The notes beneath the pieces are model-generated. The model saw nothing but the letters and a program-made list of their open reading frames with translations, was not told where the DNA came from and ran no database searches. The position numbers and the translations under genes were made by a program. Below, piece after piece: positions 56,016 to 63,848 of a DNA stretch of 64,000 nt. Within the stretch, counting starts at the first letter, position 1; every line of letters starts with the position of its first letter. This DNA comes from Mycobacterium rhizamassiliense (GTDB lineage: Bacteria; Actinomycetota; Actinomycetes; Mycobacteriales; Mycobacteriaceae), in NCBI RefSeq assembly GCF_900157375.1, contig NZ_LT721901.1:3582315-3646314 (forward strand). The letters run 5' to 3'.

Positions 56016-56863
56016 CCGAAAAAGTGATCGACTGCCTACTCAACGTGCACTTCGGCGAGACCGGGTCGCAGCCCACCTGGATGCTCAAGGTTCGCGACGA
56101 CTACTTCAAGGGCCCGAAATCAATGTTCGCGCCCGTCGATCTGTCGGAGCTGCTCGACGAGATGGACGAGCAAGGCGTGCGCAAGGCGATCCTGATGGAC
56201 AACCTGGCTACGCCGTCGACGACCGCGCGCAAATTCGTCGACGCCAAGCCCGATCGGTTCGCCCTGGCGATCGGCGGCATCAACCTGCTGCGTCCCGTGC
56301 AGCCGCTGCGCGAGTTGGCCGCCATCCGCGACGACCTGCCGGTCGCGTATGCCGTAGTGGGACCGAGCTTTTGGGGCGACGGCCTGTACCCGCCCAGCGA
56401 TGCCGTGTACTACCCGCTCTACGCCAAGTGCGCGGAACTGGAGCTCCCGCTCTGCGTCAACACCGGCATCCCCGGGCCGCCGATCCCCGGCGAGGTGCAG
56501 AACCCCATCCACCTGGACCGGGTGTGCGTGCGCTTCCCCGAACTGAAGCTGTGCATGATCCACGGCGCCGACCCGTGGTGGGACGTCGCGATCCGCCTGC
56601 TGATCAAGTACGAGAACCTGCGCCTGATGACGTCGGCATGGTCGCCCAAGCGGCTACCGGAAAGCCTGCTGCACTACATGCGGACCCGGGGGCCGAACAA
56701 GGTGATCTACGCGTCGGACTGGCCGGTGCTGCGGATGCGCCGGGTGATCCCCGAAGCCCGCGCCCTGGACCTTCCCGCCGAGGTGTTGGACAACTACCTC
56801 TATAACAATGCAGAGGAATTCTTCTTCGGCGCCCAGCCGCAGAACCCGCACGAGGAGCACTGA
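56012..56863 (+). CDS. Amidohydrolase family protein, shorter paralogue
   Basis: A 283-residue TIM-barrel protein of the ACMSD-like group. The N-terminal metal motif is absent or changed (VIDCLLNVHFGE), but VNTGIPGPPIPGEVQNPIHLDRVCVRFPELKLCMIHGADPWWDVA and VIYASDWPVLRM are characteristic. With fewer ligands it may bind a single metal or act as a partner of the longer paralogue. ATG overlap with the synthetase and a 2-base gap to the dehydrogenase show tight coupling. Confidence 0.84.
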   Translation: MTEKVIDCLLNVHFGETGSQPTWMLKVRDDYFKGPKSMFAPVDLSELLDEMDEQGVRKAILMDNLATPSTTARKFVDAKPDRFALAIGGINLLRPVQPLRELAAIRDDLPVAYAVVGPSFWGDGLYPPSDAVYYPLYAKCAELELPLCVNTGIPGPPIPGEVQNPIHLDRVCVRFPELKLCMIHGADPWWDVAIRLLIKYENLRLMTSAWSPKRLPESLLHYMRTRGPNKVIYASDWPVLRMRRVIPEARALDLPAEVLDNYLYNNAEEFFFGAQPQNPHEEH

Positions 56864-56865
56864 CG

Positions 56866-57930
56866 ATGGACCGCTACGAACTGCGCAGGATCGATTACAG
56901 CCTGTCCGAACACCATGTCGATTTGCAGACTGTCTACAAGCAGTTTTTCAAGACGCACTGCCCGATCGAAACGGTCCGCGCCGCAGAGGCTTCCGGCTTC
57001 GACAAGGACCTTTGGGAGCGGCTGTGCGCGATGGGCGCCACGACCATGGCGCTGCCGGAGTCGTGCGGCGGGGACGGCGCGACACTGGTGGACCTGACCC
57101 TGGTGGCCGAGGAGATCGGCCGGTCGCTGGCGCCGGTGCCGTGGATCGACCACGTCTGTGCCGCCCGGCTGCTGGCCAGCCTGGATGCACTGGGCGATGA
57201 GGCCGCGGGCGTCGTCAACGGGGACCAGCTCGCCGCGCTGGACGCGCGGATCGACAGCGTGTCCGGTGCGCGCCTGATTCCTACCGGATCGATCGCCGAC
57301 CACATCATCGTGCGCGACGGTGACGACATCGTGCGGCTGACCTTCGGCACCCGCCCGGCCAAGGTCGACAACATCGGTCGGCTGCCGATGGCGTGGGTGG
57401 ACCCGGCGGCCGCCGACACCCGAACGGTGGTGGCCAGCGGGCCCGACGCGCTGACGAAGTACGAACTCGCGCTGGATGAATGGCGGCTGCTGACCGCCGC
57501 GGCGCTGGTGGGCCTGGTCGAGGAGACGATGACTATCGCGGCCGAGTTCGCCAAGAGTCGCTACACGCTGGGTGTGCCCATCTCCACGTTGCAGGGCATC
57601 TCGCACCCGCTGGCGAACATGGCCATTACCGTCCAAAGCGGACGTAACTTGGCGCGCCGCGCCGCGTGGTTCCTGGACAACGAGCCCGACGAGCGTCCCG
57701 AGCTGGCGCCGTCGGCGTTCGTGTTCATGGCGGAAGAGGCGGCCAAGGCGGCCACGATGGCTGTGCACATCCAAGGCGGACTTGGTGTTTCGTCGGAGGC
57801 CGCCGCGACCGCGTACCTGGTGCGCGCCCGGGGCTGGCCGCTGGCCGGGGGCGACCCCGGGGCCACCGCCCTGCGCGTCGCCGAGATCGTGACCGCCCGC
57901 GAAGGCGCGGCGCAGGCCGTGCGGGCCTAA
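56866..57930 (+). CDS. Acyl-CoA dehydrogenase, small subunit-like
   Basis: A 354-residue acyl-CoA-dehydrogenase-fold protein, shorter than usual. It keeps the N-terminal helices (LPESCGGDGATLVDLTLVAEEIGRSLAPVPW) and part of the C-terminal helical core (VHIQGGLGVSSEAAATAYLVRARGWPLAGG). It lacks the YEGTSE catalytic motif and the C-terminal FAD loop. This is the pattern of the non-catalytic partner in alpha2beta2 dehydrogenases of steroid side-chain breakdown. The partner gene follows 25 bases later. Confidence 0.88.
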   Translation: MDRYELRRIDYSLSEHHVDLQTVYKQFFKTHCPIETVRAAEASGFDKDLWERLCAMGATTMALPESCGGDGATLVDLTLVAEEIGRSLAPVPWIDHVCAARLLASLDALGDEAAGVVNGDQLAALDARIDSVSGARLIPTGSIADHIIVRDGDDIVRLTFGTRPAKVDNIGRLPMAWVDPAAADTRTVVASGPDALTKYELALDEWRLLTAAALVGLVEETMTIAAEFAKSRYTLGVPISTLQGISHPLANMAITVQSGRNLARRAAWFLDNEPDERPELAPSAFVFMAEEAAKAATMAVHIQGGLGVSSEAAATAYLVRARGWPLAGGDPGATALRVAEIVTAREGAAQAVRA

Positions 57931-57955
57931 GAAAACGTAGGACAGGAGCCAACCG

Positions 57956-59149
57956 ATGGATTTCTCCCGCGTCGAGCTAGCCGACGACGACAGGGCCTTT
58001 TTCGACGAGGCGCGAAGCTTTTTGGCAACGCACGTGACCGACGAGGTCCGGCGCCGCGACCGCGAGACCGGCGACAATTTCGACGAGGGCGTGCATCTGG
58101 CTCTGGGCGCCGCCGGCTACCTGGAAAAGGAGTGGAAGCCGTCGTCCGACGGCGGGTTCAGCCGGGTGCAGCGGCGAATCTGGGAGCTGGAGAAGCGCCG
58201 CGTGCATGTGCCGTGGGTGACCTGGGGAACGACCTCGATGGTGGCGCGCTCGGTGGAGAAATTCGGCAAACCCGAGCTCGTCGCGGACGTGATGCCCAAG
58301 GTGTTCAGCGGCCACGTCCGACTGTGCCTGGGCTACACCGAACCCGAAGGTGGCTCCGACATCGCCACTTGCAAGACGCGCGCGGTGCGCGACGGTGACA
58401 GTTGGGTGATCAACGGCTCGAAGATGTTCACCACTGGCGCGCACAAGTGCCAGTACGTCTTCCTGATCACCAACACCGACCCCGAGGCGCGGAAACACAA
58501 GAGCCTCACCATGTTTCTCGTCCCGCTGGACCTACCCGGCATCGAGATCCAGGGCATTCGGACGGTCGATGGTGACCGCACCAACATCGTCTATTACAGC
58601 GACGTCCGGGTCGACGACAAGTACCGGCTCGGCGACGTCAACGGCGGCTGGACGGTGCTGCGCGAGCCGCTCAACGTCGAGCACGGCGCCGTGGCGGCCG
58701 CACCCGATGGGCTGCAGGACAACTCGATCATGATGCACCAGGCCGGCTTCATGGCCACGGCGCTGGACAAGGCGGTGGTGCGGCTCGCTCAGCCGGATCC
58801 CAACGGACACCGGCCTATCGATGACAAATCGGTGGCATATCGCCTGGGACGCAGCTTCGCCCGGATCGAGGCGGCGCTGAGTGCGTCGAGCATCTTCGGA
58901 CGCGTCGCCAACGCACAAACAATGCGGGACATCTCGCCGGAGCTGATGGACCTGCACGGGGCCGCGGCGGCGCTGCCGTTCGGGGCCGACGGCGCCGCCG
59001 ATGACGGCAGCGCGGAGTACTCGTACCGCTTCGCGCCGCTGGTCGGGATCTACGGCGGGACCCTCGAGGTGTTCCGCAACATGATCGCCCAGCACGTGCT
59101 CGGGCTGGGCAAGCCCAGTTACGCACCGCCGGCGGCGAAGGTCTCGTAA
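57956..59149 (+). CDS. Acyl-CoA dehydrogenase, large subunit-like
   Basis: A 397-residue dehydrogenase with LGYTEPEGGSDIATCKTRAVRDGDSWVINGSKMFTTGAHKCQYV (FAD/substrate loop) and a C-terminal IYGGTLEVFRNMIAQHVLG. In the C-terminal motif a Gly stands where MCAD has the catalytic Glu, so the base must come from another position, as in the heteromeric steroid-type FadE proteins. It probably forms a complex with the product of the preceding gene. It is the last gene of the operon, converging on the thiolase behind a large inverted repeat. Confidence 0.9.
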   Translation: MDFSRVELADDDRAFFDEARSFLATHVTDEVRRRDRETGDNFDEGVHLALGAAGYLEKEWKPSSDGGFSRVQRRIWELEKRRVHVPWVTWGTTSMVARSVEKFGKPELVADVMPKVFSGHVRLCLGYTEPEGGSDIATCKTRAVRDGDSWVINGSKMFTTGAHKCQYVFLITNTDPEARKHKSLTMFLVPLDLPGIEIQGIRTVDGDRTNIVYYSDVRVDDKYRLGDVNGGWTVLREPLNVEHGAVAAAPDGLQDNSIMMHQAGFMATALDKAVVRLAQPDPNGHRPIDDKSVAYRLGRSFARIEAALSASSIFGRVANAQTMRDISPELMDLHGAAAALPFGADGAADDGSAEYSYRFAPLVGIYGGTLEVFRNMIAQHVLGLGKPSYAPPAAKVS

Positions 59150-59220
59150 GCCGTACGCCTGCAGTCGCTTACGCGCTCGCGAGCGCCGGCGGGTTGCCCG
59201 CGGCCGGGTCCCTTTCTTTC

Positions 59221-59280
59221 GCGAGCAGACGCAGAATCGCGTGAAATCTCGTCGCGCAGTGCGATTCTGCGTCTGCTCGC
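59221..59280. repeat. Perfect 20-bp inverted repeat between convergent operons
   Basis: The arms at 59221-59240 (starting GCGAGCAGACGCAG) and 59261-59280 are exact reverse complements, with a 20-nt loop. It lies 71 bases after the dehydrogenase stop and 5 bases before the thiolase stop, so it can act as a bidirectional transcription end or mRNA 3' stabiliser. There is no T-tract. I believe similar GCGAGCAGACGCA-type hairpins recur in other mycobacteria, but I cannot verify it here. Confidence 0.8.
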
Positions 59281-59285
59281 CGAAC

Positions 59286-60434
59286 TCAGGTGGTCAAGAT
59301 GGTAGCCGCGGCGGTGCCCGGGGCGCCGTACAACTGGGTGAACCCGACCTTCGGATTGCCGGGCACCTGGCGATCGCCGGCCTCTCCCCGGAGCTGGCGG
59401 ACGATCTCATGGATCTGGCGCAGCCCGGAGGCGCCGATGGGTTCACCGTTGGCGATCAGCCCGCCATCGGTGTTGATCGGCATCGGGCCACCGATCTCGG
59501 TGGCGCCGTCGGCCAACAGCTTCTCCTGCTCGCCGTGTTCGCAGAATCCGCACTCGGCCATGTGGATGATCTCGGCACCGGCATCGGTGTCCTGCAACTG
59601 GATCACGTCGACGTCCGTCGGTGCGACGCTGGCCTTCTCGAACGCGGCGCGCGCGGCGTAGACCGTTGGCGCGACGTCCTCCTCGACCGGCGCGAAGGTG
59701 GTGTTGACCTCGTAGGCGCCGTAGCGGCGGGTGCGGACTTCCACGGCCCGCAGGTAGACCGGCTTGGACGTGTAGCGGTGCGCGATGTCGGCCCGGCACA
59801 TCACCACCGCCGCGGCGCCTTCGTCGGGCGCGCAGAACATGTATTGCGTCAGCGGGTAATTGAGCATCGTCGAGCTGAGGATGTCTTCTTCGGAGATCGG
59901 CTTGCGACGGAACGCGTTGGGGTTCAACGCGCCGTTGCGGAAGTTCTTGGCGGCGGCCTTGGCGAGCGTCTGCTGGGAGATATTGTGCTCGTGCAGATAG
60001 CGATTCGCCTTCATGCCGAAGAACTGGGTGGTCAGGTACTGCCCGTTCTCCGCATACCACCGCGGCATGCCCACCAGCGCGGGATCCTCCGTGAAGGCGC
60101 CGCGGGGGTGCTTGTCCAGCCCGACGGCGATGCCGATGTCGTAGTCGCCCAGCCGGATTCCGTCGGCGCACGCCTTCGCCGCACTGGCCGCCGTTGCGCA
60201 GGCGTTGAACACGTTCGTGAACGGGATGCCCGTCAGCCCGAGCATGCCGACGATCGCGTCCGGATTGGCCACGGTCCAGCTGCCGCCGGTGGCGAACTCG
60301 ACGTCCTTCCAGGCCACGCCGGCATCGGCGACCGCGGCGAGGATGGCGTCGACGCCCATCTGCATCGCCGACTTGCCCTCGAAGCGACCGAACGGGTGTA
60401 GGCCCACCCCGATGATGGCGACATCGTTGGTCAT
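59286..60434 (-). CDS. Thiolase-fold lipid-transfer (Ltp-like) protein
   Basis: A 382-residue thiolase-superfamily protein. The nucleophile region is VFNACATAASAAKACADGIR and the C-terminal His region is GGLIANGEPIGASGLRQIHEIVRQL, where NGEPIGASG replaces the GHPxGxSG of true thiolases. This is the Ltp/retro-aldolase style active site. Ltp2-type enzymes normally work with a DUF35 (OB-fold) partner, and no DUF35 gene is in this window. It is the last gene of the P450 operon, 25 bases after the thioesterase. Confidence 0.87.
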   Translation of the reverse strand: MTNDVAIIGVGLHPFGRFEGKSAMQMGVDAILAAVADAGVAWKDVEFATGGSWTVANPDAIVGMLGLTGIPFTNVFNACATAASAAKACADGIRLGDYDIGIAVGLDKHPRGAFTEDPALVGMPRWYAENGQYLTTQFFGMKANRYLHEHNISQQTLAKAAAKNFRNGALNPNAFRRKPISEEDILSSTMLNYPLTQYMFCAPDEGAAAVVMCRADIAHRYTSKPVYLRAVEVRTRRYGAYEVNTTFAPVEEDVAPTVYAARAAFEKASVAPTDVDVIQLQDTDAGAEIIHMAECGFCEHGEQEKLLADGATEIGGPMPINTDGGLIANGEPIGASGLRQIHEIVRQLRGEAGDRQVPGNPKVGFTQLYGAPGTAAATILTT

Positions 60435-60459
60435 CTGTATCTCCTTGTCTCAGGCGGCG

Positions 60460-61266
60460 CTAACGGCGGCGCACCAGCTGGGCCTGCTGCAGCGCGGCCA
60501 CCGCTCCGTGCTCGTCGAACAGGGTGCCGCGGGATACGCCGACTCCGTCTCGCCCGTAATGGTTTTCGGCTTGGACGCCGATCCACTCGCCCTCGGGAAC
60601 ACGGTGGACGTGCACCGTGAGATCGGTGTTGAGAAACGTCCAGTCGCCGAGGCTGAGCCCGCTGCCCATGCCGTTGGCGACGTCGGCCACCGCGAACAGC
60701 CGCTCCATCGGCGTCATGGACTCGCCCTTGACGAGGTCGACGAGCGGCCTGGCCCAGCACTCCCCGGGTGAGTCGTTGAGGATGTCGTTGAGCCAGCGCC
60801 AATCCAGGCTCTGGATGTAGGTCTGGTTGGTGTCGTCGTCGGGGAGGCGGGACCGGCCCTCGCTGAGCGGCCGCAGCGGGGCGGTCGGTGTGGAGAACAG
60901 CTCCTCGGCGTCGCTCCGCTGGAATCGCCAGGCGATCGCTCTGGCGACCGGGCGAGGCTCTCCGTCCGGCCCGGGCGCCAGCATGTCGGCGTTGAGCAAC
61001 TCGATCTTGTTGCCCGGGCGCTCGACGCGTGCGCGAACCCACAACTGGTCGGTGACGGGGACCGGGCCGAGGAGATCGACGACGACGCGGCTCAACCTGG
61101 TGTCGTCGCGCGGTGAGCAGCGCTCGAGTGCCCGCACCAGCAGCGCCGAAACCGGTGCGGCATTCTGCATGCCCGGCCCCCACGTGCTGATCACATGATC
61201 GGACGGGCTGAACCTCTCGCCGCGCGAATCGTGTGGATCGACAAGTTCGTAGTAGGCGTCGGTCAA
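60460..61266 (-). CDS. Acyl-CoA thioesterase, double hotdog (TesB/FcoT-like)
   Basis: A 268-residue protein with two hotdog-like halves (about 25-115 and 145-265). Visible features: SDHVISTWGPGMQNAAPVSALLVRALE, LSRVVVDLLGPVPVTDQLWVRARVERPG and, in the second half, GDWTFLNTDLTVHVHRVPEGEWIGVQAENHYGRDGVGVSRGTLFDEHG, the TesB-type DLTVxxHR pattern. It likely hydrolyses an acyl-CoA intermediate of the island pathway. It overlaps the CoA-transferase stop by 4 bases. Confidence 0.84.
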   Translation of the reverse strand: MTDAYYELVDPHDSRGERFSPSDHVISTWGPGMQNAAPVSALLVRALERCSPRDDTRLSRVVVDLLGPVPVTDQLWVRARVERPGNKIELLNADMLAPGPDGEPRPVARAIAWRFQRSDAEELFSTPTAPLRPLSEGRSRLPDDDTNQTYIQSLDWRWLNDILNDSPGECWARPLVDLVKGESMTPMERLFAVADVANGMGSGLSLGDWTFLNTDLTVHVHRVPEGEWIGVQAENHYGRDGVGVSRGTLFDEHGAVAALQQAQLVRRR

Positions 61267-62492
61267 GCGATGGCCCCGGCGTTCTTGAGTTCCTCGATGC
61301 GATCCCAGTCCATGCCGATCTCCATCAGGACGAGCTCGGTGTGCTCGGAGGCTTGTGGGGCCCTAGTGGTTTCCAGAGGCTCGTGGTTGAACTGGACCGG
61401 CCCGCGCACGACCTTGAACGGTGCGCCGCCGCTGGCGAGCTCGACCTCGGAGATCATGTCGTTGGCGATGGCCTGGTCGTCGGAGGCGAGGTCGATGAGG
61501 CTCTGGAACGGCGCCCACTGACCCTTCATCGTCTTGAGGTGCTGGCGCCAATACTCAAATGGTTTGGCGGCGAAGGCGTTTGAGATCAGTTCGGCGGCCG
61601 CACTCGCATTCTGGATGAGCGGGAGCACCTCGGAGAAGCGCTCGTCATCGGCCGCCTCCGGGATGCCGAGGTGCTCGAAGGTGTCGCGGATCAAGCCCGT
61701 CGGGCTGATGATGCACAGGTTGATCGTGCCGCCGTCGGAGGTCAGGTAGTTGCCCATGAAAGGGTTCACCGACATCGCGGCGGCGGAGCCCGGCATGAAC
61801 GTGCGCATCACTTCGCCGGTCTCCATACCCTGCGTCATGCTCGCGCCCGCAGCCCACCACGCGGTGCTCAGCAACGACACGTCGAGCTCGACGGCCTCGC
61901 CGGTGCGCTCGCGATGCAGCAGTGCGGCCGAGATTCCGCCGGCGATGAACATGCCGCCGATGGAATCGCCGAACGCCGGAATGCCCTGTCCCAGTGCGCC
62001 GCCCAATTCCTCGGGCGTCAGGGCGTACCCTACGCCGCTGCGCGTCCAGAACGCCGTCCCGTCGTAGCCGCCGATGTCGCGCTCGGCGCCCTTGTCGCCG
62101 TAGGCGCTACCGCGCGCATAGATGATGTTGGGGTTCACCGCGCGAATGTGCTCGACGTCGATCTTGTTCTTCTGCCTGACCGACGGCATGTAGTTGGTGA
62201 GGAACACATCGGCGGTCTTGGCCAGTTCGTAGATCACTTCCTGGCCACCCGGCGTCGAAATATCGACGCCGACACTGCGCTTGCCCCGGTTGGGATGCTC
62301 CATCAGCGGGTGCCGGTTCGGGTCGACCTGGATGCCGCCCATGTTGAGGAAACCGCGCTGGGTGTCGCCGCGGACCGGGTGCTCGATTTTGAGGACGTCG
62401 GCACCCCAGTCGGCGAGGATGGCTCCCGCCGCCGGAACGAACGTGAACTGCGCGACCTCGAGGACCCGGAAGCCCTGCATTACCTTGACCAT
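61263..62492 (-). CDS. CaiB/BaiF family III CoA-transferase
   Basis: A 409-residue CoA-transferase. Seen: the N-terminal FRVLEVAQFTFVPAAGAILADWGADVLKIEHPVRGD, then YARGSAYGDKG and the catalytic-Asp loop IPAFGDSIGGMFIAGGISAALLHRERTG. It moves CoA from a donor acyl-CoA to a carboxylate without ATP. The second gene after the P450, it could activate the acid made by the P450 and aldehyde dehydrogenase; that is inference from order alone. ATGA-type overlap with the next gene. Confidence 0.91.
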   Translation of the reverse strand: MVKVMQGFRVLEVAQFTFVPAAGAILADWGADVLKIEHPVRGDTQRGFLNMGGIQVDPNRHPLMEHPNRGKRSVGVDISTPGGQEVIYELAKTADVFLTNYMPSVRQKNKIDVEHIRAVNPNIIYARGSAYGDKGAERDIGGYDGTAFWTRSGVGYALTPEELGGALGQGIPAFGDSIGGMFIAGGISAALLHRERTGEAVELDVSLLSTAWWAAGASMTQGMETGEVMRTFMPGSAAAMSVNPFMGNYLTSDGGTINLCIISPTGLIRDTFEHLGIPEAADDERFSEVLPLIQNASAAAELISNAFAAKPFEYWRQHLKTMKGQWAPFQSLIDLASDDQAIANDMISEVELASGGAPFKVVRGPVQFNHEPLETTRAPQASEHTELVLMEIGMDWDRIEELKNAGAIA

Positions 62493-62502
62493 TTTCGGGA
62501 CC

Positions 62503-63714
62503 CTACTTGGCGTCGAAGGTGACCGGTAGGGCGGTCGGCGAACGGAAGGGCTGCCCGTGGATGTGCGGGTCGTCGTCGGTCAGCAGGTTGAAGTTGGTCA
62601 ACCGGCCGAGCAGGCAGCCGATCGCGACGCGGGTCTCCAGCCGGGCCAGGTGCAAGCCCAGGCAGGTGTGTTCACCCGCGGCGAAGGAGATGTGCGGTGT
62701 GGCCTTGCGGAAGATGTCGAACTCCTCGGATCGCTCCCAACGCTGCTCATCGCGGTTCGCCGAACCGATGCACACCCCGACCACGGCGCGCGCCGGGATC
62801 GTAATCCCTTCCAGTTCAACCTCTTCGGTGGTGAACCGTTGCACGGTGGTCAGCGGTGTCTCGAAGCGCAGACCCTCCTCGATCGCCTTGGGGATCAGCT
62901 CCGGGTCCGCCTGCACCGCGGCGAATTGGTCGGGATGCGTGAGCAACAGGTGCAGCAGGTTTCCCGAGGACCGGTAGGTGGTCTCCAGCCCGGCGGGCAG
63001 CAGCAGACGCAGGAACGAATAGATGGCTTCGTCGCTGAGCTTTTCGCCGTCGATCTCGGCGGAGACCAGGTCGCCGATGATGTCCTCGGTGGGCTTGGAT
63101 CTGCGCTTGTCGATCTGCTCCTGGAAGTAATCCTTGAGGGCCGCCGACGCCTCGAAGGCCCGCTCATAGTTGACGTGGTAGCTGATCAACTGCACGGCCC
63201 GCTTGCGGAACATCGGGACGTCATCGTCCGGCAGCCCCAGCAGCCGGGCGATCACGCGGGTGGGGAACTCGAAGGTGAAATTCCGGACCAGGTCGGCTTC
63301 GCCCTTGTCGATGAATTCGTCGATCAGCTCGTTGCAGATCGGCCGCACGATCTCCGGTTCCCACTTGGCCAGCGCCTTGGACTTGAACGCCGCCGACACC
63401 AGGTTGCGATGCTCGCGGTGCGTCTTGCCCTCCATCGCGAGAATGGTCGGACCCATGAACAGGCCGATCGTCTTGTCGTAGGGCGCCGAGCTGAAGATCC
63501 GGCCGTCACGAAAGACCGTGTTCACCGCGTTGAACGACACCGCGGAGTACTCACGTTTCGGCATCAGCGACTCGGGGGTCTTGGAATAGTCCATGACGGT
63601 GCCGTGAAAGACGCCGGACGACTCCCGGCGCTTGCGGGCGAAGTAGGGGTAGGGGTCGCGCTGGTCGACGGTTTGGTCGCCGGTTCCGGCGGCCTCGTGA
63701 ACGTGGGTCGTCAC
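62503..63714 (-). CDS. Cytochrome P450
   Basis: A 403-residue P450. The heme-thiolate motif is SFAAGEHTCLGLHLAR, the K-helix ExxR is EEGLRF, and the I-helix region is LLPAGLETTYRSSGN. The start is GTG 63714. It hydroxylates an unknown substrate and needs ferredoxin and reductase, which are not encoded next to it. It is the first gene of the P450-CoA transferase-thioesterase-thiolase operon and is divergent from the aldehyde dehydrogenase across a perfect palindrome. Confidence 0.94.
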   Translation of the reverse strand: MTTHVHEAAGTGDQTVDQRDPYPYFARKRRESSGVFHGTVMDYSKTPESLMPKREYSAVSFNAVNTVFRDGRIFSSAPYDKTIGLFMGPTILAMEGKTHREHRNLVSAAFKSKALAKWEPEIVRPICNELIDEFIDKGEADLVRNFTFEFPTRVIARLLGLPDDDVPMFRKRAVQLISYHVNYERAFEASAALKDYFQEQIDKRRSKPTEDIIGDLVSAEIDGEKLSDEAIYSFLRLLLPAGLETTYRSSGNLLHLLLTHPDQFAAVQADPELIPKAIEEGLRFETPLTTVQRFTTEEVELEGITIPARAVVGVCIGSANRDEQRWERSEEFDIFRKATPHISFAAGEHTCLGLHLARLETRVAIGCLLGRLTNFNLLTDDDPHIHGQPFRSPTALPVTFDAK

Positions 63715-63767
63715 CTGATCTCCGGGATCTCGATGTCAGCCCGAGCGGGCAGTCCTTTGCGTAGAAT

Positions 63768-63790
63768 CCTACTGTAATTATTACAGTAGG
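63768..63790. promoter_or_regulatory. Perfect 23-bp palindrome (operator site D)
   Basis: Arms CCTACTGTAAT and ATTACAGTAGG around a single central T form an 11-1-11 perfect palindrome between the divergent P450 (start 63714) and aldehyde dehydrogenase (start 63849) genes. Size and symmetry fit a TetR-family operator. The half-site recurs at 49537 and 46797. Confidence 0.8.
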
Positions 63791-63848
63791 CAATATCGGC
63801 AGGGTGTTAGTTCTATCCCTGCAGAACCGCGGTCGCAAGAGGTGGGTC

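Noticed and set aside
59221..59280. Inverted repeat as the ends of a small mobile element or attachment site
   Set aside because: The loop is only 20 nt, there is no transposase or target duplication, and it sits exactly between convergent stops.
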